Of a stretch of DNA of 64,000 nt, positions 9,182 through 17,490 are shown one piece after another (position 1 is the stretch's first letter; each line of letters begins with the position of its first letter). The notes beneath the pieces are model-generated. The model worked only from the letters and a program-made list of their open reading frames with translations, ran no database searches and was not told the DNA's origin. Source of the DNA: Desulfocapsa sp. (lineage in GTDB: Bacteria > Desulfobacterota > Desulfobulbia > Desulfobulbales > Desulfocapsaceae); assembly GCA_024763035.1 (NCBI GenBank), contig JANTGG010000001.1, forward strand, positions 1 through 64,000, in the 5' to 3' direction. The translations under genes and the position numbers were made by a program.

Positions 9182-11446
9182 ATGTCAAATTGTGATCAGA
9201 AAGTGACCCTGCTGGGATCAAATGTAAAAATCAGAAATCTGCCGATTAAACAGGTGAGTCTGCTGGAAGAAGGCAATCTCCCAGCATACGGATATAATCC
9301 CGGAGATCATGTGGAGCTGATGGCGGGCGATATCTCTGTGGAGTTCGGGCGTCTTGAGCAGTTTCTCACCTGGCTCTCTGCCTATGTTGCGGAATCAGAT
9401 CTCTCTCCACGTATTCACTCCGTAACGTACGGGGAACAGAAAGACATCTTTCAGATTTTCAAGAAGTACAAAAATACCAAGATTGAGAGGGAGGATCACG
9501 GTTGGTTTATGGTCAACCAGTATCTGCCGGCGACCGGTCGCTCTGTCTCAGCTGAGAGCTTTGTTGTTGATGATTCCAACCGGGAACTTTTTTCTGAAAA
9601 TAACGGGCTGGTGGTTATAGATGATTCCGGGCATCCGCCGGAATTGACCCGGGAGGATCTTAAGAGAAATCCAAATGCCTGGGCAATTGCGATGGGTATC
9701 AGTGTCGCCCACTGGAGCAGTTGGGCAAAACGGCTTGGAGAACGTTTCACCCTGTTTTGCAGACTTTCGGATCTTGAAACCACCCGTATGGAGATGGATT
9801 GTTCGGTAAACTGGGAGACTATCGTTGCCATGTGTCTGCGGGCATTACGGACAGATGAGGTCGGCTTGTGGGATACTGCGGCGGGTAGATTTCGCTGCCA
9901 TATTATAGTGGAGATGTTCCCCCACGGAATTTTGTATATTGGTCCGGCTGGAAGTTTTTTTCGGCATCGCAGGGGGTGTCTGCCGGAAAAAAGTTCTCCC
10001 CGTCAGCGTGGTTCCGTTCCCTGTTACGATACGCTGGTTCCTGCCATGCTCGCCATGGATTCCCTGCGTTTTAGAGATTTTATTTTCAGCAGGAATTATT
10101 TCTATGACCTGTCCACCAGGGTATTAAATAACTGGGATGATCTGTATCATCACGGATATTATTTTAAAGGAAGCCTGGAATTTCCCAATCTGGATTTTTC
10201 CAAAAGTTTTCCCGGCGGCTATGCCTGTTCATTTATCGATCAGGGACCTCCGGATCCGAGCTTTTTTGAGCTGCCTCCGCTCACTGCTGATTTTGAATCA
10301 GTTCTGGAGCTTGTTGCCAGCCAGGTCTGGTCCAACGAAAAGAAACGTGCCCTCCGGCAGTTCTTTAATTTCAGGAAACCTTCACCTGCCTCTGTTAATC
10401 CATCCCTTGGCAGCACCCACGGCTATATGGATGAGATTGTCTCTGTTTTAAATAATTTAAAAGAAGAGGTAAACCGTAAGACAGGATTTGAAAACCTGCC
10501 AATTTTCCAGGTCGGGCATCTGCGAACAACAGATCCGGCAGAGATCGATCCGGTGATCACCCTGCAAAATGTGATGGATTCCTATGTTTCCAAGGAAAGC
10601 GTACTGCGTCCCCTCTGTCTGGGTGTTTTTGGTCCTCCGGGATCCGGCAAATCCTTTGCGGTAAAACAGGTGGCAGAGGTGATTGGCAGGAAATGTGAAG
10701 GTGATCCCTTTGACTTTTTTGAATTTAATCTCACTCAGTTTGCTTCCCCCGATGAGATCAACTCCGCCATTGAGCCGGTGCGTGCTTCTGTTGCGAGGGG
10801 AAAGGTTCCCATTGTTTTCTGGGATGAATTCGACTGTCGTTATGACGATTATGAGTTCGGATATCTGCGTTATTTCCTCCCCTCAATGCAGGACGGAGTG
10901 ACTTATGTTAACGGAATTCCTCATTTTATCGGCAGGGCGATTTTTGTTTTTGCCGGTGGGGTGAAGGCGAGCTGGTCGGGCATGGAGAGGCTGATTGATC
11001 AGTCCGACCGGGAAGAGCTTGCTCTGATGAAAACCTTGAAAATTCCGGATTTTATGAGTCGTTTGCGGGTGGTTCTTGATATTGACGGAATCGATCTGCC
11101 GGATATTCTGCTTCGTGATTCCGCCAACAGTGATGATCTTGAAGAGCTGCGCCGGGTTCTTTTAAAACGTGCCTTTATTATTGCCCACCAGATGGATACC
11201 CATTGGAAGACAGCGGCACGTAAGACATCGGGTCTTCTGTTGCGTTTGTTGCTTGGCCGCTATAAATTCGGAGCCCGTTCCATCGAGGCGGTTATTGAAG
11301 CCAGCCGTGCCTCAGACAGGCTGGTGTATGGACTGCCGGAACTGATAGCTCCTTCTGCTGCCAGGATCCATGCGGAGTGGCGTATTGACCTGGAACGTCG
11401 GATCGATCAGCTGCGAAAGCTCGAAGGTATGCGGGCAGTCTGGTAG
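9182..11446 (+). CDS. AAA-family ATPase with large uncharacterised N-terminal region
   Basis: Walker A GVFGPPGSGKSFAVKQV, Walker B-like PIVFWDEFD. ATG at 9182 preferred because the upstream ORF extension runs through the hairpin at 9123-9147. Confidence 0.75.
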   Translation: MSNCDQKVTLLGSNVKIRNLPIKQVSLLEEGNLPAYGYNPGDHVELMAGDISVEFGRLEQFLTWLSAYVAESDLSPRIHSVTYGEQKDIFQIFKKYKNTKIEREDHGWFMVNQYLPATGRSVSAESFVVDDSNRELFSENNGLVVIDDSGHPPELTREDLKRNPNAWAIAMGISVAHWSSWAKRLGERFTLFCRLSDLETTRMEMDCSVNWETIVAMCLRALRTDEVGLWDTAAGRFRCHIIVEMFPHGILYIGPAGSFFRHRRGCLPEKSSPRQRGSVPCYDTLVPAMLAMDSLRFRDFIFSRNYFYDLSTRVLNNWDDLYHHGYYFKGSLEFPNLDFSKSFPGGYACSFIDQGPPDPSFFELPPLTADFESVLELVASQVWSNEKKRALRQFFNFRKPSPASVNPSLGSTHGYMDEIVSVLNNLKEEVNRKTGFENLPIFQVGHLRTTDPAEIDPVITLQNVMDSYVSKESVLRPLCLGVFGPPGSGKSFAVKQVAEVIGRKCEGDPFDFFEFNLTQFASPDEINSAIEPVRASVARGKVPIVFWDEFDCRYDDYEFGYLRYFLPSMQDGVTYVNGIPHFIGRAIFVFAGGVKASWSGMERLIDQSDREELALMKTLKIPDFMSRLRVVLDIDGIDLPDILLRDSANSDDLEELRRVLLKRAFIIAHQMDTHWKTAARKTSGLLLRLLLGRYKFGARSIEAVIEASRASDRLVYGLPELIAPSAARIHAEWRIDLERRIDQLRKLEGMRAVW

Positions 11447-11663
11447 GCAGGAATGATGAACGATTCCCATACTGGCGAATTTCCTTTTTTTTCATTCTGG
11501 ATGGTGTAAGCTGATATGTAGCAAGGACGGAGCCGTCAGGCACAGTTCAGTGTTCCGGTTTTTTATGGGGCGCTCGATAGTCGAAGAGAACAACATGATA
11601 CCGTGGAACACAATGCAGAAACATGGACACTAAGGTATCAATTCAGCTGGAAAAAAGAGGGAA

Positions 11664-12038
11664 ATGGAAGAAAAACAGCAGACCCGTGATGGGGATCGTC
11701 CCGATATGATTGTAGATTTGGAACGACTGAAAACAAATTGTCACGGCAATCTTGATATTGTCGCGGAGCTTGTCGGTCATCTTCTGGAGAAGAGTCAGCC
11801 CAAGTGGACAGCGTCTCTTGAAGAGGGGATACGGGCAAAAGACAGTGGGGCTCTGCGAGAGACCTGTCACGCAATGAAGGGTGCAGCCGCCACTGTATTC
11901 GCCTGGCGTCTTTCTAATCTTGCCGCAGATCTGGGGGGCTATGCCCGGAGTGAAGATTTTACCGCATGTGAGCAGCAGCTGCTCTCCATCCGTGACGCCT
12001 TTACAGAACTCGATCAGTGGAAGAGGGAGAATTTGTAA
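11664..12038 (+). CDS. Hpt (histidine phosphotransfer) domain protein
   Basis: LRETCHAMKGAAATVFAWRLSNLAADLG matches the Hpt HxxKG signature. Confidence 0.8.
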   Translation: MEEKQQTRDGDRPDMIVDLERLKTNCHGNLDIVAELVGHLLEKSQPKWTASLEEGIRAKDSGALRETCHAMKGAAATVFAWRLSNLAADLGGYARSEDFTACEQQLLSIRDAFTELDQWKRENL

Positions 12039-12058
12039 TTCCGGCTTCCAGTATTTTT

Positions 12059-12129
12059 CATGATCAGCACTGACGCTCAGGTAAATGCAAAATGGATCTG
12101 GATCAAATCCAGATTAACTGTGCTTTGAT
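12059..12129 (-). repeat. Dispersed repeat family 1, short form (copy 1a)
   Basis: Reverse complement atcaaagcacagttaatctggatttgatccagatccattttgcatttacctgagcgtcagtgctgatcatg matches both ends of copy 1c. Confidence 0.8.
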
Positions 12130-12130
12130 T

Positions 12131-12631
12131 TTATTCTTTGGTACCGCAGCGTAAAAAGACCGCCTGTATGAGCAGGCTGTTATCAAAGGTTATATCCCCG
12201 CTTCCCAATGAGTCGGCTCCCAGATTGGACATGGTGTCAGCTTGGTCCAACTGGTCAAAACCAAATTTCCAGCCAAGCCATGTTTTCTGGAATGAGTAGG
12301 CATATTCAGGACCGTAGTAGCTAAACTCGTTTTCATCCAGATCTTCCTCTGTCAGTGTCCGTGCCATCCCCACAAGAACAAGATCTGCCCCTTTGGCTTC
12401 CGCTTCCTGAAAGAGTGCAGAAGCGATGTCGTCTCCTGTGGATTTTGCCTTACTGCCCATCACCAGGTGGGCAAACGCCGTACATTCAGGCGGGACACTT
12501 TCTTCCAAAAAAGTGAAAAAGCAATCTTTGGTCTGCGGATAACAGAGTCCATTATAGGTGGGCGTCTCTGAAAAACAGCCGCCAAGGAATGCGGTGAGGA
12601 GAAGGAGGGAAAAAAGTTTTATTCTTTGCAT
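12131..12631 (-). CDS. Putative lipoprotein
   Basis: MQRIKLFSLLLLTAFLGGCFS: signal peptide with lipobox LGGC. Confidence 0.7.
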   Translation of the reverse strand: MQRIKLFSLLLLTAFLGGCFSETPTYNGLCYPQTKDCFFTFLEESVPPECTAFAHLVMGSKAKSTGDDIASALFQEAEAKGADLVLVGMARTLTEEDLDENEFSYYGPEYAYSFQKTWLGWKFGFDQLDQADTMSNLGADSLGSGDITFDNSLLIQAVFLRCGTKE

Positions 12632-12902
12632 AATCAGACTGTAGTATAGAGGAATATCAGTGTCTTATAAATTGTGCTCATGCTTTTTGGGGAAAGTATC
12701 TGCCGCAGGTACTTTTATACCCCGGGGAGAATATTTAAAATAGTGCTGCCTGCCCTTTGTCTCCAATGTCAGGCGGTACTTTTCAAACAAAGGAAAAATA
12801 CGCTATTTTTTCTCTTTTGACCACGATTTTTTTCTGTGAACCGGGGAGACCGGGTACAGGCCCCGGTGATTCCAGAGCTTTTCAGTGATTTTGGGCTGCT
12901 CC

Positions 12903-13415
12903 ATGGTAAATAAAAAAACAAAGGGAATGTGGTGTCTCTGGATAGTCTCGTTGTTGTTGATCCCCCTGCTTTCAATCTTTGGGAGGGGGCTGCAGCTTGC
13001 GCTCTATAAGTCGGTTCCCCTCTCTTTCCTTGCGTGTTGCGTTTATTCTCTTTTTGCTGTTTCTCTTCTCTGTTATCTTCTGTTGTTACGGAGGGCAGGC
13101 AGACTTTCCGACAGCTGGCAGCTGCTCTGGCTTGCCGGGCTGACCTGGTACTGTTATGGAGATCTTCACTTTGTGGAAAAGATTCATCTCCTGCTTTTTG
13201 GTATGTTCGGTTTTTTTTCTTACCTTCTGTTTACCTGGAAAACGGCACTTTTCACAGGGTTTGCCCTCTCCCTGCTCGATGAATTCCTGCAGTATCTCCT
13301 GGCGGCGCGGGTGGGTGACTGGCGTGACGTGCGACTGAATCTGTTTTCTGTATGTATTGGATTGTTCCTGGCGTCTCTTTTGCGAAGAGATGCTAATGAA
13401 GGACAGGTATCATGA
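12903..13415 (+). CDS. VanZ-like membrane protein
   Basis: ALSLLDEFLQYLLAARVGDWRDVRLNLFSVCIGLFLA is a VanZ-type motif. Confidence 0.7.
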   Translation: MVNKKTKGMWCLWIVSLLLIPLLSIFGRGLQLALYKSVPLSFLACCVYSLFAVSLLCYLLLLRRAGRLSDSWQLLWLAGLTWYCYGDLHFVEKIHLLLFGMFGFFSYLLFTWKTALFTGFALSLLDEFLQYLLAARVGDWRDVRLNLFSVCIGLFLASLLRRDANEGQVS

Positions 13416-14293
13416 AGATTTTTGTTACACTGTTAACGGCGGCTGTTTGCGTCTGCACGGGAGGAGAATGCGTGGCTGAGCTGTATGTTGTGGTGTTTGA
13501 TGTGGGTATGGGACAAAGTATCTTTTTGATAGAGGGAGACCATGGCATACTGATTGACACCGGTGTTGCCGACCAGGCGCCTCATGTCCTGGAAAGAATG
13601 AGTGCGGCAGGACTGCAGCAGCTCGATTATCTGTTTCTCAGCCATCTCCATCCTGACCATGCTGCAGGGTATCCACAAATTCGGCAGGCGTGGCCACGGG
13701 CGATGGTGAAGGGGAACTGCCATTCACCGGACGGTGTGCAGTCTTCTGAAAGGGACACGGCTGTGGCACTCACCGGGCTTCTGGAGGGAGATGACCTGTA
13801 TGGATGTCTTGCTGCCGGTGATGTGATGCACTGGCGTGGTCACACGTTCAGCATCCTGTGGCCCGATACAACTGCCGGGAAAACAAACCTCAATGCTGCT
13901 TCACTGGTTATTCTGCTGACCACCCGGGATGGGCGAACGCTGCTCATAATGGGGGATGTGGATACTTCAGTGGAACTTCGTATTGCAGAGGAACTCCGGA
14001 CTGTTTTGCCTGCGGAAGGTGTTGATATCTTTGTCGCCGGTCATCATGGAGCTGCAGACAGCTGCAGTAAAGATCTGTTACGGCAACTCACGCCTCTTTA
14101 TGCGCTTGTCTCGGTTGAAGAAGGAAACCCTTTTGGCTATCCGGACGCACAGTCCATGGCAGTTTTAAGGAAATACAGTCAGCAGGTTTTGAGGACTGAT
14201 GAGGAGGGAGATATCTGTTTTGTTATGGGTGTGGGAGGAATTGTTCCCTGTGAAATGTTTCCGTCAAAGGAAAGCGGCAGGGGAACGGAGTAG
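13412..14293 (+). CDS. Secreted ComEC/Rec2-like metallo-beta-lactamase-fold hydrolase
   Basis: VVFDVGMGQSIFLIEGDHGILIDTG...LFLSHLHPDHAAGYP...VAGHHGA; 4-nt overlap with the VanZ gene. Confidence 0.8.
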   Translation: MKIFVTLLTAAVCVCTGGECVAELYVVVFDVGMGQSIFLIEGDHGILIDTGVADQAPHVLERMSAAGLQQLDYLFLSHLHPDHAAGYPQIRQAWPRAMVKGNCHSPDGVQSSERDTAVALTGLLEGDDLYGCLAAGDVMHWRGHTFSILWPDTTAGKTNLNAASLVILLTTRDGRTLLIMGDVDTSVELRIAEELRTVLPAEGVDIFVAGHHGAADSCSKDLLRQLTPLYALVSVEEGNPFGYPDAQSMAVLRKYSQQVLRTDEEGDICFVMGVGGIVPCEMFPSKESGRGTE

Positions 14294-14334
14294 TGCCCTC
14301 CCCCTGCTGCAGTTCTGATGATTCCGGCGATTGA

Positions 14335-15498
14335 TCAGCCCTGTGCCTCTTTCTGTGCCTTTGCATAAGCAGTGGCAGCACATTCGTTTTTGCCGAGATC
14401 CAGTTCTTCCTCTTTTTCTTCGTCGTACTGTTCCATATTGCCATTGGCAAGCCGGATAAGGGCATACTCTGCAGGTTGCTGCCGCATGTTTGTCTTGATG
14501 TACTCGAGAAATTCTTCTTTGCTGGCAATGTTGTAGACCGACTCGTTTCGTTTCTTTATTGTCCCAAAGTCCATCAGGAAGAGCAGGTCATCTGTTGCTT
14601 CCTGCCAGTCCATATAGTGACCGGGCAGGATGAGCAGATCGTCGGCGAGCTCTTTTTTTATCATAAGCATGGAGTTATAAAGAAGAACTGCCCAGTCCAC
14701 AGCCTGACCGCCGAGGTCGGGACGTCCAAGGGAATCGATAAAGATCATATCCCCTGAGATCAGATATTCTTTATTCACCATGAAACAAGACGATCCGGGG
14801 GTGTGACCGGGGGTGAAGATAACGGTGACTTCTGTGTCACCCTCACTGAATCGGTGAATGTCTCGGTCGACCAGGGGGGTGCAGCCGGCATTTGTGCCCT
14901 CAAAGTCGCTGCCGCCGAAGAATTCTGCGCCGGTTTTATCGGCAATCACACGAGATCCGGAAATATAATCCGCCTGCAGGTGGGTCTCAAAGGTCTTGAT
15001 GATTTTACACCCTTTGGAACCGGCGAAGTTGAGATAGAAGTCACTATTTCTGCTTGGGTCAAAGATCATCATCTCTTTACCGGAAAGAAGTCCATAGCTG
15101 CACGACGCCTTGCCGGGGCGGATAAACTGATAGAGGCTGTACGCGTCAGACTCTTTCACAACTTTCGGTACCAGGAGATTGCCCCAGGTTTTGATGCCTC
15201 CGGTGAGATACCCCACATCGTCAAAGCCGTGTTTTACCAGGATCTCCCCCACGTATTTGGCAGAACCTTCCTGGGCACAGACTATGCGGACGGCACGTCC
15301 TCTGGGAACTTTTGCCACACATTCATCTTCAATTTCCATGAAGTCATAGTAGGAGACGTTCAGCATATCAAAAGGATAGGGGGATTCCACCTGAAACCGC
15401 TTGAAATCCTTTTCGTTTCTGACGTCCAGTACGAGGATATCTTCTTTATCTGTGAACCACTGGAAAAGGTCTTTTGCTTCATAGGAAGTGAGGGACAT
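14335..15498 (-). CDS. Rhodanese-metallo-beta-lactamase fusion protein (ETHE1/persulfide dioxygenase-like)
   Basis: Rhodanese-like N-terminus (VCAQEGSAKYV) and MBL part (THLQADYISG, FTPGHTPGSSC, SGDMIFIDSLGRPD, LPGHYMDW). Confidence 0.8.
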   Translation of the reverse strand: MSLTSYEAKDLFQWFTDKEDILVLDVRNEKDFKRFQVESPYPFDMLNVSYYDFMEIEDECVAKVPRGRAVRIVCAQEGSAKYVGEILVKHGFDDVGYLTGGIKTWGNLLVPKVVKESDAYSLYQFIRPGKASCSYGLLSGKEMMIFDPSRNSDFYLNFAGSKGCKIIKTFETHLQADYISGSRVIADKTGAEFFGGSDFEGTNAGCTPLVDRDIHRFSEGDTEVTVIFTPGHTPGSSCFMVNKEYLISGDMIFIDSLGRPDLGGQAVDWAVLLYNSMLMIKKELADDLLILPGHYMDWQEATDDLLFLMDFGTIKKRNESVYNIASKEEFLEYIKTNMRQQPAEYALIRLANGNMEQYDEEKEEELDLGKNECAATAYAKAQKEAQG

Positions 15499-15544
15499 GG
15501 CAACTCCTTAGGGTAGAGGGTGACAATGAATAAAAAAAAAGCTC

Positions 15545-15574
15545 CTAACAATATCTAACAATATCTAACAATAT
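15545..15574. repeat. Three perfect 10-bp direct repeats ctaacaatat
   Basis: Read directly; lies 47-76 nt upstream of the rhodanese-MBL start codon. Confidence 0.9.
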
Positions 15575-15675
15575 AATAATATCCTGGTTTGGAAAAGCTG
15601 TAATAAAAATCAGAGCTTCCGAATATTTTACATGGCAGCCCGGAGTGGGTGGAACGCCAGGTGCCATTTTATAAT

Positions 15676-15818
15676 GTGATTACCATAAAATCAGGCTGTA
15701 TTTGCAGCAGGAACTCGTCCTCGCCGGAGATTCAGGGTGTTTCCGGGCCTGGAAAATCGCTCGCAAGGGGCGAACTCCTGCAGTTCTATTTTGCATTTAC
15801 CTGAGTTTCAGTGTTGAG
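15676..15818 (+). repeat. Dispersed repeat family 1, long form (copy 1b)
   Basis: gtgattaccat...gcctggaaaatcgctcgcaaggggcgaactcctgcagttctattttgcatttacctgagtttcagtg parallels copy 1c. Confidence 0.8.
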
Positions 15819-15856
15819 TCTTCTTTATAAGAAGGCTGAAAATGACCTGTTATTTT

Positions 15857-16477
15857 CTAGCCATGAAAACCCAGATATGTACCTGCTCCGATCATAATTC
15901 CGCCAGATGTTCGATTTAAGCCTTTTACTGCTCTCCGGGAAGTGAAGAATTTACGTGCTGAAGAGGCACATACAGCTACTGCCATGAGACCTGCCATCAG
16001 ACCAGAAAGAGTAAGTGTTGAAGCTAGAATAATATCAAATGATGTCAGGCTGTTGAGGTCAAGAATGGTCGGTAGAAAGGCTATGTAAAAGAAGATTACC
16101 TTCGGATTGGAGGCGGATATTAGAAATCCCTGCAATAAGCCCTTTGTCAGCGTAAAAGGAACATCGTTCACACCCTTGTAAATAGATGCTTCTGTGGAGG
16201 CATGCCACATTTTCCATCCCAGATACAGAAGGTAAAATGCACCGGTAATACGGATGAGTGTGAACAGTCCTGACCATTGTTCTGCAATGACAGCCAGACC
16301 GCAACAGGCAAAGACCAGATAAATTATATCACTGATTGCCATACCGAATGCCATGCCAACACAGGAATTGGCACCGGAAGACAGAGACCTTGCAATGAGA
16401 GCAAAAACCCCAGGTCCCGGGGTAATGGCAAAGATAAATATGATAAGTAAAAATGATATCGCATTCTCAAGGGACAT
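15857..16477 (-). CDS. LysE/RhtB family amino-acid exporter
   Basis: ISFLLIIFIFAITPGPGVFALIARSLSSG is the LysE N-terminal signature. ORF extends to 16573 but the extension enters repeat copy 1c; MSLENAIS at 16477 preferred. Confidence 0.85.
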   Translation of the reverse strand: MSLENAISFLLIIFIFAITPGPGVFALIARSLSSGANSCVGMAFGMAISDIIYLVFACCGLAVIAEQWSGLFTLIRITGAFYLLYLGWKMWHASTEASIYKGVNDVPFTLTKGLLQGFLISASNPKVIFFYIAFLPTILDLNSLTSFDIILASTLTLSGLMAGLMAVAVCASSARKFFTSRRAVKGLNRTSGGIMIGAGTYLGFHG

Positions 16478-16559
16478 TGAAACCTTACTCCTGATACTGT
16501 TGGTGAGCAATTCTCTTCGTTTGCTCAGGTTACTGCCGGGACTTTTTTTTATAAAATAA

Positions 16560-16710
16560 GTGATTACCATCAAAGCACAGTTAATCTGGATTTGATGTAG
16601 GAGCTCGCCCCTGCGAGCGATTCAAGGTGTTGCCAGACCTGGAAAATCGCTCGCAGGGGTGAGCCCCTGCAGTTCCATTTTGCATTACCTGAGCTTCAGT
16701 GCTAATCATG
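16560..16710 (+). repeat. Dispersed repeat family 1, long form (copy 1c) with REP/BIME-like internal hairpin
   Basis: gtaggagctcgcccctgcgagcgatt ... aatcgctcgcaggggtgagcccctgc imperfect inverted repeat inside arms shared with copy 1a. Confidence 0.85.
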
Positions 16711-16750
16711 TATAAATAACGCAACCCCTACAGTGTTTACCGGTGCCGGA

Positions 16751-17431
16751 TTAGCGGATAAGTTCGTTAAAAAATGCAACAGACGGGTAGTTCTGCGAGT
16801 ATGTCACCGGCAGGCGGGTACTGGGGCGTGCCACCGACAAAAGAAATCCCATCCCGTACAGGCTTGCCGAGTGGAGCACTTTTTCCGTGTCGTCAGCAAG
16901 CAGGGTTCGTGATTTATCGAACTGCAGCATCACCTGCAGTTTTTCCCAGAACTCCGGTTGTTCCTTGGCATATCCAATCTCTTCTGCACAGACAATACGA
17001 TCAAAATGAGGACCGATTGCCGTTTTTCGAAGTTTGATTTCCAGTGTTTTGGAGTGGGCGTTGGTAACCAGATGCACAGTCTTGCCGATTTTTTTGAGAT
17101 ACTCCAGAAAGTCAATAACGTATGGGTGTACTTGAATCAAATGGTCGACTTTGCATTTCAACTCCGGAATATTGAGCCCAAGTTGTTCGGACCAGAAATC
17201 AAGATCGGTCCATTGTAGGGTGGATTCCACGGACTGATACCGTTTGAGCAGGGCTTTTCTCGCTTCCTGCCCGCTGAGATTGTTTGTCCTGGCAAAAACC
17301 TTTGGCACATATTCTTCCCAGAAGTAGTCGTCAAAGTATTTGTCGAGAAGGGTTCCGTCCATATCGAGCAGGATGGTGTCTATTTCAGACCAGGAAAAAG
17401 TTGCTTGTATCTGATGTGTCTGTGAGTTCAT
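16751..17431 (-). CDS. HAD-superfamily hydrolase
   Basis: TILLDMDGTLLDKYFDDYFWEEYVP...HLVTNAHSKTLEIKL...LLADDTEKVL. Confidence 0.85.
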   Translation of the reverse strand: MNSQTHQIQATFSWSEIDTILLDMDGTLLDKYFDDYFWEEYVPKVFARTNNLSGQEARKALLKRYQSVESTLQWTDLDFWSEQLGLNIPELKCKVDHLIQVHPYVIDFLEYLKKIGKTVHLVTNAHSKTLEIKLRKTAIGPHFDRIVCAEEIGYAKEQPEFWEKLQVMLQFDKSRTLLADDTEKVLHSASLYGMGFLLSVARPSTRLPVTYSQNYPSVAFFNELIR

Positions 17432-17490
17432 TGTCGGTGAGGATCGGGTTCGGGGGCAGCTGCCGGCTGTTTGCTTCTTTTGTTTTGCTC

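Noticed and set aside
12660-12880. Intergenic GC-rich stem (accgggg...ccccggt) considered as a riboswitch
   Set aside because: No conserved cores of cyclic-di-GMP, Moco, SAM or TPP riboswitches recognised; downstream VanZ-like gene gives no ligand hint.
14803-15516. 237-aa plus-strand ORF
   Set aside because: Antisense to the well-supported rhodanese-MBL gene.
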